Assembly: GCA_028456385.1 (NCBI GenBank)
Contig: JALNQF010000022.1
Coordinates: 186,001-250,000, forward strand
Direction: 5' to 3'
From: Ophiosphaerella korrae
Taxonomy: Eukaryota > Ascomycota > Dothideomycetes > Pleosporales > Phaeosphaeriaceae
DNA length: 64,000 bases
Shown: positions 12,839-23,744 of the stretch, piece after piece
Layout of the letters: each line of letters starts with the position of its first letter
Numbering within the stretch: the first letter of the stretch is position 1
Notes under the pieces: model-generated
Seen by the model: the letters and a program-made list of their open reading frames with translations, nothing else
Told to the model about the DNA's origin: nothing
The model's database searches: none
Made by a program: the position numbers and the translations under genes

Positions 12839-14631
12839 TCAAATGACCTCCATACCCATCATGCCTATATCCTCGCGTTGGTCTTTCAGCTGACCTTTCC
12901 TCGTACTGAGCAAGTTATCGAAGTCTACACCCACTACACTCGCGGGCCATGCAATTAGCGACCAATTTTGCCCTCCTAATGCCATTGCAATAGCTGTTAC
13001 AATATCTGCCCCAAGCCCATCTAACCACCACACATTTCTTACCCTCCCAGGCAAGACGGCATAGTGTGCTAAAATGACAAGAGCATCGCGTTCCATGACT
13101 TCAATGAGCTGAATGAACTCGCGTGAGATGCGTGTTGCCCAAACGAAGATTGCACCACGATCAGTCAAGACAGCAGTCGTTTCATCGTCGATGGAGTACG
13201 GAACTGCCGTCATGGGAGGGTACGTCTCTGGCAAGGTCAGCTGACTCACTAATGCAAAAGATTCTCTCAAAAAGCTCAATGCTTGACTCAAATGCACGCA
13301 GTCCAACCCGTCCCTATGTGCCCACAAACCCTCAAGCTGTCGTAGCCGCCCGTCTTCCTCTACCGCGCGTGCCGTTGCAGGCGATATTTCGCTTGGCCAC
13401 CAGTTGCGCGCGGTAACAGCTTGCATCTTGCCGCCGGTGACCCACGTCCACCCACTCATCAGCACAGCAAGGGGGCCGCGAAGACCCCAAATTGGCCTCA
13501 AGGCACACACCATCACTCGATCAACAATGTCTTGCGGCGGCACAGTCGTGCCTTGTGGAACCTGCGCAATCAACTCCTCGATATCAATAGCCGCAGTGCG
13601 AAAAAGGTATACCGACGTCAATGTAGCGCTAGCAAACAACGCCGCAGCATTCTGCTGGGTTACATGTGCCAGCTCTGGGCGGTATCGCGTGAGGGCTTTG
13701 TTCATTCGTGATGCGGCGACGGCGTGCATTCTTTGCTTCTCATCCTGGTTTGTGTGGAGCCGCCCAAGGTGTAGGGATGCGACGGATAATACACAGTTGA
13801 CGACGAAGTCGTGATTCGATGCTATTTCCGGAAGGTAGGTTTGCCATGCGGCTTTTGCAGGGTCGTTGGGTGCGAGGGTGAGCCAAGTTGTGTACTCATA
13901 ATGCGACAGGATGGAGCGATGTGAGGGGGATAACTGGTTTTGGATGGAGTGCCAGCCAGACGGGAATATGAGGGAGGGTGAGATGGTGTCTTGATATGAT
14001 GGTTGATACGGTACCAGACCTTTGGTTTCTATTGAAAAATGTGCGTTGTCCTCCTTGGATGACGATCTGCTTCGGTTGGGTGGGGCGTGACAATTAATTG
14101 ATTGTTCGCTACTTGGGCTGTTGAGATGGGAGGATGTGGAAATCGGTGAGTCTGTCGATGCAAGCTCGAAGCGAGCTGAAGACGTGGCTCGTATTTCTGA
14201 CGCCTTGGGCAAGGTTGATGAAGAGAATATTGAAAGTCGTGAAGCGGGTGCGAGCAGTAAAAAGCTACATTCCAGGCTCTTTTTATCACAATTCGCACAC
14301 AATGGCTGTTTTGCATCACACTGTATTTGGCATTAGCAAAGATCATTGAAGTTCATGTACACTCGCAATGAAGCAACTCAGGACCCAGAAATATGGTTCT
14401 CCCGAAACCACCTGTATCCTCACCAATGAGCGTGTTGACTGTGACGAAATGGTCCTGAAGGATTGGATGCAATGCAACGACAGTGTAATCATTCTCACAG
14501 GCAGGGAAAAAAATGACGGTGTCGGTTGCCTTCTCTCAAATATTCATGGAGAAGTCACTCACCTTGATCCGTCTTCTCTTACACTGATGACAGCCCAATC
14601 TCGATTTGTTGTGCGCCCTCCTTGTTGCCAT
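12839..14631 (-). CDS. Zn2Cys6 transcription factor, Upc2-like
   Basis: Fungal binuclear zinc-cluster regulator. Exon 1 is 14563-14631 (23 codons) and exon 2 is 12839-14320, giving 516 residues. Exon 1 ends in GCHQCKRRRIK at a GTGAGT donor, and exon 2 opens with CDAKQPLCANC after a TACAG acceptor. Together they make the complete six-cysteine cluster CX2CX6CX6CX2CX6C. The 242-base intron falls between the Lys and the third Cys, a common intron position in this family. A Ser-rich linker follows. Then comes a fungal trans-domain resembling the sterol regulator Upc2/Ecm22 group, with a Tyr-Thr-Trp-Leu segment and the ASLHLGRLH helix. The target pathway is unknown. A shorter model starting inside exon 2 would lose the first two cysteines, so the spliced model is preferred. 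Confidence 0.85.
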
Positions 14632-15858
14632 GTATCCCTGCCTAACGCCGCACGCAGTGGCGTTTTCCCAAGCTCGGAAGTGAGCGGATAGCAAGGACTT
14701 GAAGCTGTAGTCCTGTTAATATTGAGTTCAGGTGATATTCATACGTTGGTGCAGCTTGCATTTGACCTAGAGATCTGAGAACCCAAGGAAATGTTAGACC
14801 ACCGTGACGTCTCCATGCGGCTAACTGGAGGTTTTCGTCGTACAGAGACGCCGCTAATTGGACAGCCGATCAACACCTTCCGACGCCCGCCCCATGATGA
14901 AACGCGCACATAACATTCTAATTCTTCATAAGACACGACATGCCTCTTTTTTCCATTATACTCGGAGCTTTCAAGCATAAAAAATTACGATGAATGATAC
15001 TACTGCATCACACCGGGGGCCGCAATCTTTATGCTATAACTATTTGTATGAAATGTGCGTATAAAGCGACTATCAGCAGTGACTCTAACCAACCGCCTAA
15101 GACGACTTTACTCTTCTAGGGAATTGCTTTCGATTCTTGCTCAAAGCTGTTTGTAAGATCTATCCTTTGCTTCGAGACTGATCGGCCCTCGGAATATAGC
15201 ATGTTATCTATCCCTAAGTATTCAAGTCATATCTGCATATATGAGGGGATTTATTCAGACCTATACCACAAAAGATGTGAATTGGCGATTTTCTAGTCAT
15301 TGAGAGGAGGGCCCAACGTTCTAGGGCCTTCATTCGCTTCCAGAGTATGTACATTGTTATGCAACATGTTCATATGTATCAATGAGGAAATAGAACCGCA
15401 CAACGGCATGATAACTAAAAAGTAGAATTTTATAAAACGTGTTCTGTTTTTACCCTCCATTGTGAACAAAATTCTGTTGAGTGCTCGCATCGACCAAATG
15501 CCATTCTCGATCTGATGCTTGGGAAGGATGTCAATAACGCAGCATTGGGTCGCACAGCACACTTATGGATATAATAAAGCACCCCAATACTGAGAGGATG
15601 AGTAAGATGGAGGGTTTTATTATAGCTCGGGTTACCTCACGTTCTCTTTGTTGTGTCACTTGTGAGTGAGAGATGAGTTTTGGGATTGCGTTGGATGCTA
15701 CTACTACCGGTGCTGAACTGAAAAAAGCATCATAAAAGTACGGCATAGATGCTTCACACCGGCAGATTAGGGACTTTATCTCAAAAAATGGTCACGGATA
15801 TACCCAATTCTAAATGTTTTATTAAGTATTATTACGATTGAGGTATTCTTTGTATTAT
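14632..15858. other. Intergenic region, nothing recognised
   Basis: About 1.2 kb. It is AT-richer towards 15,000-15,850. Open frames are all under 110 codons and unlike known families. It includes the upstream region of the minus-strand zinc-cluster gene. Confidence 0.45.
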
Positions 15859-16760
15859 CTAATCAAAAGTAGGAAGAGGGGCAGGTGTGCATTGAATCCC
15901 ATCAGTCAGAAAGCACATAAAGGTATCTACCCTTATATCAGTAAGTTGAGTTGAGTTTCCAATTACGACGCCAGTAAATTAGATAACAATGTCGCTGAAA
16001 CCAGTGCCTCCGGACGGAATTGTAGCTAGTCCACCCAAAGTCAACCATTGGCCATTGGTTGAAGCAGGTACTACGGCTTGAGTATCAGCCAACGTTACTG
16101 GGAAAGATTCAATGAACAGCTTAGCGACAAATGGGAATGTTACACCAGTTGCAGGAGCCTGTGCCCTATAACGGACAGTACAACTCACAGTAGATCCTGG
16201 CCTGAGGGGGATAGTCGGGGACCGAAGGTTGATAGCTGTTTGCACCTCTTGCCTTGCCTTGATGTAAAAAGCATGACTGAAATCCACTGGAGCAAATGGG
16301 GCGTCACTGCTCTTGGCCCCTGTTTGGGCTGACCCAGTGGTACCTGAATAGTACCATGGGTTTGCTACGCCGCTTTCAAAAGACGGATTGAAGTTAGCCG
16401 CAATAGTGTTGGTAGGCGAACACATAGAAACGGTGGGGCTAGTAGAAGAGATGAGCTTGGAAACGGTGGATGATGGCGTCAAATCAGGCGTAGGGGTCGA
16501 AGTTGTTACACTAGACGTAGAAAGAACGACATCGGAGAATGTTATGGCGCTGCTCCAAGCGGAAGAGGAACTTTCTATCGAACTGGACGTCGAGGAGATA
16601 TCTGAATATGACACCTACAACGATAAGAAGGTCGATGAGTCTGAATCCGAGGTTGATGCTATTGCTGCAAATGTAAGAACAGTATTTGCTATGAGGATGA
16701 AGAAGTTGAATTCGTGGCCGTTGAAAGCGACACCGAGGAGCTTTGTGCACTTATCAAACC
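15859..16760 (-). pseudogene. Decayed gene for a Ser/Thr-rich secreted protein with a carbohydrate-binding-like module
   Basis: Reading minus, a Ser/Thr-rich stretch (TSSSIESSSSAWSS and similar) precedes a module beginning NPSFESGVANPWYYSG. This has the look of fungal CBM-like beta-sandwich domains, with two Cys in its first half and a TVRYRAQAP strand. The longest open part is 15979-16614. Just upstream the same frame has a TAG, beyond which more Ser/Thr-rich codons continue, first in frame and then in another frame. At the 3' end a TAA at 15979-15981 interrupts an apparently continuing chain (GVVIGNSTQL and on) that ends at a TAG at 15859. Two in-frame stops plus a frame change support a pseudogene. 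No clear start codon or signal peptide survives. An unusual splicing pattern that removes the upstream stop cannot be excluded, but the 3' stop is not explained that way. Confidence 0.6.
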
Positions 16761-18299
16761 TTTAACTAGTTACTACCATTATACTCCCGTCTTTTCTTCT
16801 CGGGGCACAGTCATTCCAAAAGAGCGTGTAAACCAAATCTGGATGAGAGCTTGGTATATCCAGAAGACGATAAAGAAGGGCTTCAGCTGCGATTCGGTCT
16901 GTGATTTTAGACTCCAATATGATGTGACAAGCGCGGAACAACTGGTCTCATCTGGAGTCGGGTGTACTGAGATAGATGAGAGCCTCTTGAATATTATGGA
17001 CCGATTTCCAGTAAGGATCGGATTTAGAGACTCCTAAATCGATGTTAGGTTCTAGCACGGCTATTATTTCTATGAAAACACAGCCCAGAAAGAAGACGCC
17101 CGGTTTCCTGTTTCTCCGGTCTCAGTTGGCCACTTCCGGGGCACAATAGGGCTTTGTGAAAGCTTCAGGTCTGCCAGTGGTAGTAGTATTTTGCTGGTTT
17201 ACATCATATGAAATGCTGGAATCCGTATAGATAACTCGGCCATTGAGAATCAATATACTACTCGATTTGTTATCTTTGTGCCGAATTGTATGCTTGTGAA
17301 TAAATGCGAGGCCACTCGCAAGGCATCCAAATGAGTGGTTGAGAACAGAGTACTGCTCTTCCGTTAAAGGATTGCCAGAATCTTTGATATCTGAAGATAA
17401 GCTCTAAGGTCTTTGTTGGCAATTGGAATGGGGGGTATGCCTGCTCACGGTCGCAAGTGCACAACCCAAACACTCAAATAATGTGTGAATGGGATTGTAA
17501 CCGTTTTGTAATGCTGATTTCATTCCTGAATATCTCCTTGGTTTTTTTTGACGTCTTTGCTGTAGACTTTGCCGAAATATTCGCGTGCGAACTTTTGGCC
17601 GGTTGTTTGGGCTTCTACTATGTCGACCGTAGCGCTGTTACCAAAGCCGAGGGTCGAGGAATCGAAGGGGTACCATATTACGGTGCGGGATCTCTATGTG
17701 CTGCCCTTCGTGACATCACATCTTGGGACGTGTAGAAAATAGATCGGTATATACCGCATCTGCCCGGTTTGCCCCTCCAACTACCGGAAGTGCTGTGCAA
17801 TTCTGGAGTGGGGGTTCCTGCCACATCTTAGGACGGAATCAAGGGAGGCAGAACAGGAACTGAAGATGAAAAGTTTAGGTAGTATCAGGATGCCTCTTGC
17901 CAAAGATTTAGGCAGCTACAACGCCCCGCATCTTCCACAGCCATTGAATGGGGGCACTGGAGAGATCATAAAGAAGTTGAATTTACCCCGATTATTTAAA
18001 ACAGAAATCACTGGGCATTTTATGTGCAGTTTTACCCCAGAAGGTGTGTAGCACAGATGTATTGGGAGAAGCGGGTACATAACCACCGTTAGTAGGGAGG
18101 TGGGCAGAGCCGCTCCGGCCACACCCTTGTGAGGTGGCGAGAAGCTCTGCTTGGACTTTTGGATTGTTGAAAGAGTAGGATACCATCTCGGACTTTCTTT
18201 CACTCGATTCTCAGACGTTCGCTTAACTAGTTCCTGCTGCAGGGCAGTCTGTGCGGCCCACCCAACGTCGCGCCGGGGCCTCAGCCCGCAGTGAAAGGC
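16761..18299. other. Intergenic region, nothing recognised
   Basis: About 1.5 kb with open frames under about 145 codons on either strand and no family resemblance. A TGTTGAAAG sequence near 18167 looks like the start of some Copia-type LTRs, but no matching end was found. Confidence 0.4.
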
Positions 18300-18445
18300 A
18301 GCATCCCACGTGACTTTTACCCACAGGCAACCGCCCCTGCGTGACCTAGGCAAGCAGGCAGCAGCCTACACGTGATGGCCACCCAGGCTGCCGCCTCACG
18401 TGTACGCTAGTACTAGCCTCCTCCCACTGGGTATATAGTCCCCTC
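18300..18445 (+). promoter_or_regulatory. Orphan promoter-like patch: three CACGTG boxes and a TATA box
   Basis: CACGTG occurs at 18307-18312, 18369-18374 and 18397-18402, followed by TATATA at 18432-18437 and a long C/T-rich run. This is the order of a fungal RNA polymerase II promoter with bHLH-type or similar binding sites. No convincing gene follows on the plus strand. It may be the promoter of an unrecognised transcript or part of a solo LTR. Confidence 0.35.
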
Positions 18446-19356
18446 CCCCCTCGCCCTCCTCTTGATTTCCTCAGCTTGTCTTTGCCTTTTGGCTTTGATC
18501 ATGTGTAGTATCTGTTCTAATCAGTTTAATCGCTGATTTGATTCCTACGGGAATCTTCCGATTATCTCGTTTTTGAAACCGGTCTTCTGGCTCCCTGGGC
18601 TTGCTCACAGTCAAAGACACAGTGTCGCCTCTATCGCACTATCTGAGGTGTACGCGAATCTTCTTTTTTTTTTCATTGAGTTTTCTGGCTTGCCAGTCGC
18701 TTGAGGAAGAAGCTTGAGTTTGATTGTTTGCTATGGTTGGTGATTTGCCTTGCATGAAGCCTCGAGACACGGTAACTGATAGACATGTTGGGGATGCGTG
18801 TTTTAATCGTTAGCTATTCACACGTACGTTATGTTGACTTGAGATAACCTGAATACTCACGCACAGTTATAGGCCTTGCCTGCCTGTCGATCGCATGCCA
18901 GCGTTCTCAGCGTCAAATTTGAGACACACGAGGCATCTGTGTCGCAAGTTAGAGCACAAGATTGTTCCCATTATTCACCAAAGCGCAAGCAGATTGCATG
19001 TCACTGACAACCCCAGTGTCTTGCGAGGGCTGACCAGCTATATAGATGGCACTGATGACAGAGAGCTATCACCACTCACTCTCAACACGCAGGCTACCTC
19101 ACTCTCGGATGTAGAAGACTTGCGCTGCGATGACACTAAACTGGAGCCTACTAGAATCAAGCACTCATGCGAACTCAACAGCAGTTTGCATCATAAAGCT
19201 CTTAGATAGATGGAGTACGGCAACCCACGACCTGCATGTCAGGCTATATGACAAAGCGGATACATAACGGTAAGCTCGGGTCTCTTCCTCAATCATGATC
19301 TTGTTCAACGAGCCACCGCGGCGCAAACATCACTACCCATCGCTTTACCAGCCCGC
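18446..19356. other. Stretch downstream of the promoter-like patch
   Basis: One plus-strand open frame of 104 codons at 18895-19209 is present, without recognisable domains. Short upstream frames could be spliced to it, but I cannot support a specific model. Confidence 0.35.
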
Positions 19357-20385
19357 TTACTCCTCCTTCTCTCCTCTGTCGGGATAATAACTCCCAGCAA
19401 ACTCCAAGCTAGCACCCTCGAATCTCTCCGTCCTCACCTTTTCCCATCTACTCCAAGGCAGCCATCCACGCCTCTGACTCACCTCCAGCTCGATCGTTGC
19501 CAAAAAGCTCTCCCGACAATAATTCAGCCTGTGGCCGTCCCAAAAAGGGCACGCGAGATCAACCCAGCCCGGTTCTAAGGGCGCACGCGCCCTCAGGTCG
19601 AGTTTGTAGAAGTAGTTGGACACGGAGAGAGTGAATGAGCGGGCTGCGTAGTCGATCGTGACGTTCATGAGGGGAGAGAAGATGTTGAAATATGAAACCG
19701 AGAATGGCGGGATGAAGTCTAGATCGAGTGTTGAAGATCGGTACCCAATAAGGTATGCTGTTTGGCCTAGGACTTTGCCGCCAGCAAGGCAGACACCTTT
19801 GTTGTTGCTGGCATCCCAGGCTTGCACCCACATATGTGCTTCGGGAAAGCTGTTCGCCCAGTTCTTTTCTTGGTGGAGTGTTGCGCGGCCTTGGTGGTCT
19901 GAGGGAGGAAAGCCTTCACCTAGGGGTGGGATCGAGAGTTTGAATATGCATGCTGAGCAGAGGGAGTGGACGTGCCAATGGAGTGGTAGAGGAAGGTGGA
20001 CAAGCCAGCCTTCGGGCGTACTTTTGTTTTGCCGCCATGCTGTGTAGGTGCTACTCTTTGCCTCAAAGCTCCAGTCTTCGGATTTCAGATTATAGGTCGT
20101 CGTTCCGTCGCCTTCCGTTCGCATGTGGCCCAGCCCTGGGATACGCAGTTCAAACGCTTTCGTTTCATGGTTGTTAGTTATTCTTTCGATGTTATTCACA
20201 AAATGTTCGCGCTGGAATATTGGCTTTCCAGATTTGGGATAGTATGTGAATGATACCATATGTGGCCTTGTAGACGCTCCTGGGACTGAGGATATAATAA
20301 GAGCAATGTGCGAGCCACTGGACAAATCGAATTTGGAATAATAACCCTCAAATTTGGTTCCAGGGTGGGGCGCATTGTGTTCCAT
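19357..20385 (-). CDS. Tocopherol cyclase-like protein
   Basis: A single-exon protein of 342 residues resembling the tocopherol cyclase family (Pfam Tocopherol_cycl). In plants and cyanobacteria these enzymes close the chromanol ring of vitamin E. Family hallmarks are the central EKNWANSFPEAHMWVQAW motif (about residues 173-190), a nearby GG(K)VLGQTAYLIGY strand, and a repeated beta-rich layout with many Trp and Tyr. Fungi generally do not make tocopherols, so the substrate is probably another lipid or prenylated aromatic; that is inference. No signal peptide or membrane segment is seen. It is transcribed in the same direction as the ureohydrolase upstream, 308 bases away. I am fairly sure of the family but not of the reaction. 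Confidence 0.75.
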   Translation of the reverse strand: MEHNAPHPGTKFEGYYSKFDLSSGSHIALIISSVPGASTRPHMVSFTYYPKSGKPIFQREHFVNNIERITNNHETKAFELRIPGLGHMRTEGDGTTTYNLKSEDWSFEAKSSTYTAWRQNKSTPEGWLVHLPLPLHWHVHSLCSACIFKLSIPPLGEGFPPSDHQGRATLHQEKNWANSFPEAHMWVQAWDASNNKGVCLAGGKVLGQTAYLIGYRSSTLDLDFIPPFSVSYFNIFSPLMNVTIDYAARSFTLSVSNYFYKLDLRARAPLEPGWVDLACPFWDGHRLNYCRESFLATIELEVSQRRGWLPWSRWEKVRTERFEGASLEFAGSYYPDRGEKEE

Positions 20386-20693
20386 GATTGATGTAAGACC
20401 TACGAATTGTTTACTGTGGTCCGGTTAGTAGTAGTAGTGATGAAGTTAGATTTCTAAAGTTTGTTACTAGTAACAAGCCGTATGAGGAAGTCATGACGTA
20501 AGGGAAAAATGAATTTCGCAGATTCAGCATTGTAGCCAGTACAAGACCCCATATGCGTTTATTTGTGATAGGCTATTGTAGATAGTGATATCAACTGTGT
20601 CCGTCGTTACCCAATCTATATATTCGCTGAAGGTCATTTCTAGGATCATAGTTATCCAAGGAACTTCAAGCTACGGGTCCCCAGAAAGTGTGA
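20386..20693. other. Spacer between the tocopherol cyclase-like and ureohydrolase genes
   Basis: About 308 bases, fairly AT-rich, with no open frame of note. It should contain the 3' UTR of the ureohydrolase gene and the promoter of the cyclase-like gene, both on the minus strand. Confidence 0.5.
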
Positions 20694-21955
20694 CTAGAGC
20701 TCGTCCTTGAAATTGCTTTCCTTCCTGTCTGACTTTGCTTGCTCGATCAAGCCTTTTCGCACAATGCTTGTCAAAACTTCGTATGCAATCTGTGCAGCCG
20801 CGACGCCAGTAGTTTCCGCAGCGCCATCGTACGCTGGGCTGACCTCGACAATATCTGCACCAACAACGTTCATACCCTCAATGCCTCGCAGAATCCTGAT
20901 GAGCTCTCGCGTAGTCCAGCCTCCGGGCTCTGGTGTTCCAGTTCCGGGTGCAAGGCCTGGGTCGATGACATCGATGTCAATGCTGAGATAAACTGGTATT
21001 TTAGTGCCAACGCGATTCATGATGGATGTTATGATGCCATTAACACCAATATCGTCGATGTCATCTGTTGCGATGCGGACCCAGCCCTGTTGCGAGTCAT
21101 CAGTGTAATCTTCCGTATCATCGCCTGACAGTCTTGTCCTAAGGCCGGCGTGGACACTCGAGCTATTTGCAATCAATCCTTCGGTTGCTGCGAACCAAAA
21201 CATGCTTCCATGGTTGAAGAAAGATTGTGTTGAAGGATCCTCTGAGTCGATCCATGCGGAAGGATACTTGGCCGGGTGCCAGGTATCAAGATGTGCATCA
21301 AAGTGCACCACGGCAACGGCCTGACCATAAACGCCTTTCAGCGCCCTCAATGCAGGTAGTGCAATACTATGATCACCACCAAGTGTGATCAATTTCGGTT
21401 GCTTGAAATAGTTCACCCCACTTTCCGCGCTCTTCTCAGTAGGTTGACGTTTGCCCAGCTCAGCGAACGCTTCGCTCATTTGCCTCAAAGCAAGTGCGTT
21501 GTCAAAAGGTGTTATGGGAATATCGCCACAATCCACAACCGACGCCCATGACGTGAAAGGATTGAGGCCCGCCCGTGGGTTGTAGCCACGGAACGAGGTT
21601 TGACGCGCCGAGCCAGCGCGAATTGCTCGAGGGCCAAACCTTGCACCTGGACGGTAAGAAACGGCAGTGTCAAATGGCGCACCAAGGATGGCAATATCAT
21701 AGGTACTTTGCGGGTGCGTCAAGCATCGTGTATGGGGGAGGTGAGCAAAGGTTGATATGCCAGAGAAGCCCCACTATGATAGTCAATTATCGTTCAAGTA
21801 AAAGCTCTAGAGGCTGTAAAACTAACATCAGTTCCCCATTTCTTCTCTAACTCCTCTAATCGCTCTTGTGAAAAAGGCTCGCGATGATCATGATGCGATG
21901 AATGAGAACAGACGAAGGCTGGAAAAGCCAGTAAGGCCAGGCTAGGCCACAACAT
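20694..21955 (-). CDS. Agmatinase-type ureohydrolase with a signal peptide
   Basis: Mn-dependent ureohydrolase (arginase/agmatinase superfamily) that would release urea from a guanidino substrate. Exons 21827-21955 and 20694-21773 give 402 residues. The first exon starts MLWPSLALLAFPAFVCS, a good signal peptide, and then a His-rich segment (HSSHHDHRE). The catalytic core has all the metal motifs: GGDHS (about 172), DAHLD (about 200) and SIDIDVIDP (about 309). The intron (21774-21826) is GT..AG, phase 0. Splicing makes WGFSGISTFAHLP run into the conserved N-terminal strand (ILGAPFDTAVSYRPGARFGP). A secretory-route location is unusual for arginases but is known for fungal agmatinase-like proteins. 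Its promoter is shared with the divergent DNA glycosylase gene. The substrate is not provable from sequence: agmatine or another guanidine compound. Confidence 0.9.
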
Positions 21956-22420
21956 TTTTATTTCTTTGGAATTGATTCAAATCCAGAATTGAAGAGAACA
22001 GGAACAGTCTGGGGCTTTCCTGCTGGTAGTGCGGAATTATGTAACAGTGCGTCTATCGTAGCTTGAAATAATGCCGCGACCGGCGCTGCGGGCCGACCCA
22101 GAATGGCAGGTCCATCCAGGGTGAATAAGCAGCGACAGATTTGAGAGGTATAGATAAATCCCTTTCTGCTTCATAATGCATGCAAGATAGCAAGAGTAAG
22201 GCCAGTATTGGGTTGATAGAAGATATTCTGGATGTGACCAATAACGTTGTGCGGGCACGTCCCGTGAGAGCGCGACTTCGCGTTTTGAAGCTATGACGCT
22301 GTGCAGCTCCCCTTTCTCACTCCATCCTACCTTTGCTGGTGCGTCCTCGTTGTACCCTTTGTTATCAAGGTAGATAAAGCGCTTCAATAATACAAATACG
22401 TCGCCGAGAATTACGCCATC
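21956..22420. promoter_or_regulatory. Divergent intergenic region (ureohydrolase / DNA glycosylase)
   Basis: 465 bases separate two start codons facing away from each other, so both promoters must lie here. No clear TATA box was seen for either side. Open frames within it resemble nothing known. Confidence 0.5.
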
Positions 22421-23744
22421 ATGCCTGAGGTAGGAACACGTCCAAACACGCGGCGAGATGCGATGCTGATCAAAGTCAGATTGCCGAGATCTCGCGAATC
22501 GTGCACTATCTGAAGCAGAATGCCGTTGGAAAAACGATAGACGCAGTTAAAACTCAAGAAGATGATGTATGTACTGCTTTTCTGCCTTGAGCTATCAGCA
22601 GACACATATCTAACTCAGTACCTAGATCATATATGGCAAGGTTGGGACCTCAGCGTCCGCTTTCCAGAAAGCAATGACTGGCAAGAAGATTGTGGACGCG
22701 CGCCAACAAGGCAAATACTTCTGGCTTGTTATGGATTCACCACCGCACCCATTGATGCACTTTGGCATGTCAGGCTGGATGAAATTCAGCAACGACAATT
22801 CAGCATACTACCGGCCGACTAAACCTGAGGAAGCAGCATGGCCACCTCGATTCTGGAAGTTCGTGCTGCAGTTTAAAGAGGAGCCCAAGACCGAAGTCGC
22901 ATTTGTTGATGCGCGAAGACTAGGAAGAATACGGCTAGTTGACGCAAAAGCTGAAGACATGAGGAGAACTACCCCTCTTAAGGAAAATGGCCCAGACCCT
23001 GTTATTGACAAAGATATATTGACTGTCGACTGGCTGAGCAAGAAACTGAGAAGTAAGAGGGTTCCAGTAAAGGCGCTCCTTCTGGATCAGGCGAATATCA
23101 GTGGAATAGGAAATTGGGTTGGCGACGAAATCATGTATCAGGCCCGCCTTCATCCCGAGCAGTACAGCAACACTTTCAGCGATGAGCAGATCAAACGGCT
23201 GCATGATGCAATGATGTACGTCTGCGACACTGCAGTTGAAGTGCTCGCAGACTCTGATAAATTTCCAGAAGACTGGCTGATGAAGCATCGCTGGAGCAAG
23301 GGCAAGAAAGATGGCAGTAAACTTCCTAATGGCGCGACCATCACGTTCCTCAAGGTCGGAGGGCGAACGTCAGCCATTGTCCCCAGTATACAGAAGAAGA
23401 CAGCGGCCGTCGCTGGAGATGTGTCTCAACCTCTCGGAGAGTCTGACGAAGACGAAGCTAAGCCTAAGCCAAGCGGAAAGAGAAAGGCAGCTGCAGTGAA
23501 GAAGGAGGACGATGAACAACCAGACGAGGAAAGCCCCACTAAATCGGCACGAGGGCGTAAAAGGGCTAAGCCAGTGCTTAAAGATGAGAGCGAGGAAGAC
23601 GACAAAGAGGAAAGGGTACCAATTGCAAAGAAACAGAAGAAGGCCACTGATAGTGTGTCCAAAAGAGGGAAGACGGAGCCAAAGGTAGAAGTCAAGACCG
23701 AAGACTTAAGTGGGCGGCGGCGGTCAGGCCGTCTCGTGAAGTGA
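22421..23744 (+). CDS. Formamidopyrimidine-DNA glycosylase (Fpg/Nei family), zincless type
   Basis: Base-excision repair enzyme that removes oxidised bases such as formamidopyrimidines and nicks the abasic site. Exons 22421-22429, 22480-22566 and 22626-23744 give 404 residues. The first exon has nine bases and encodes only Met-Pro-Glu. Pro2 is the family's Schiff-base nucleophile and Glu3 its catalytic acid. Exon 2 supplies IAEISRIVHYL. Exon 3 opens IIYGKVGTSA and contains the conserved QQGKYFW, HFGMSGWMKF and NISGIGNWVGDE motifs. The C-terminal zinc finger is replaced by a zincless finger (TFLKVGGRTSAIVPS), as in plant and fungal Fpg1. A long Lys/Glu/Ser-rich tail of about 120 residues with basic clusters (KRKAAAVKK, GRKRAKP) should give nuclear localisation. 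Both introns have GT..AG borders, the second with a CTAAC branch site. It is divergent from the ureohydrolase gene. Confidence 0.93.

Noticed and set aside
16714..17037. 107-codon plus-strand open frame
   Set aside because: Partly antisense to the decayed secreted-protein gene, and no recognisable domain.
18895..19209. 104-codon plus-strand open frame after the promoter-like patch
   Set aside because: No family resemblance and no supportable upstream exon; kept only as part of the orphan-promoter question.
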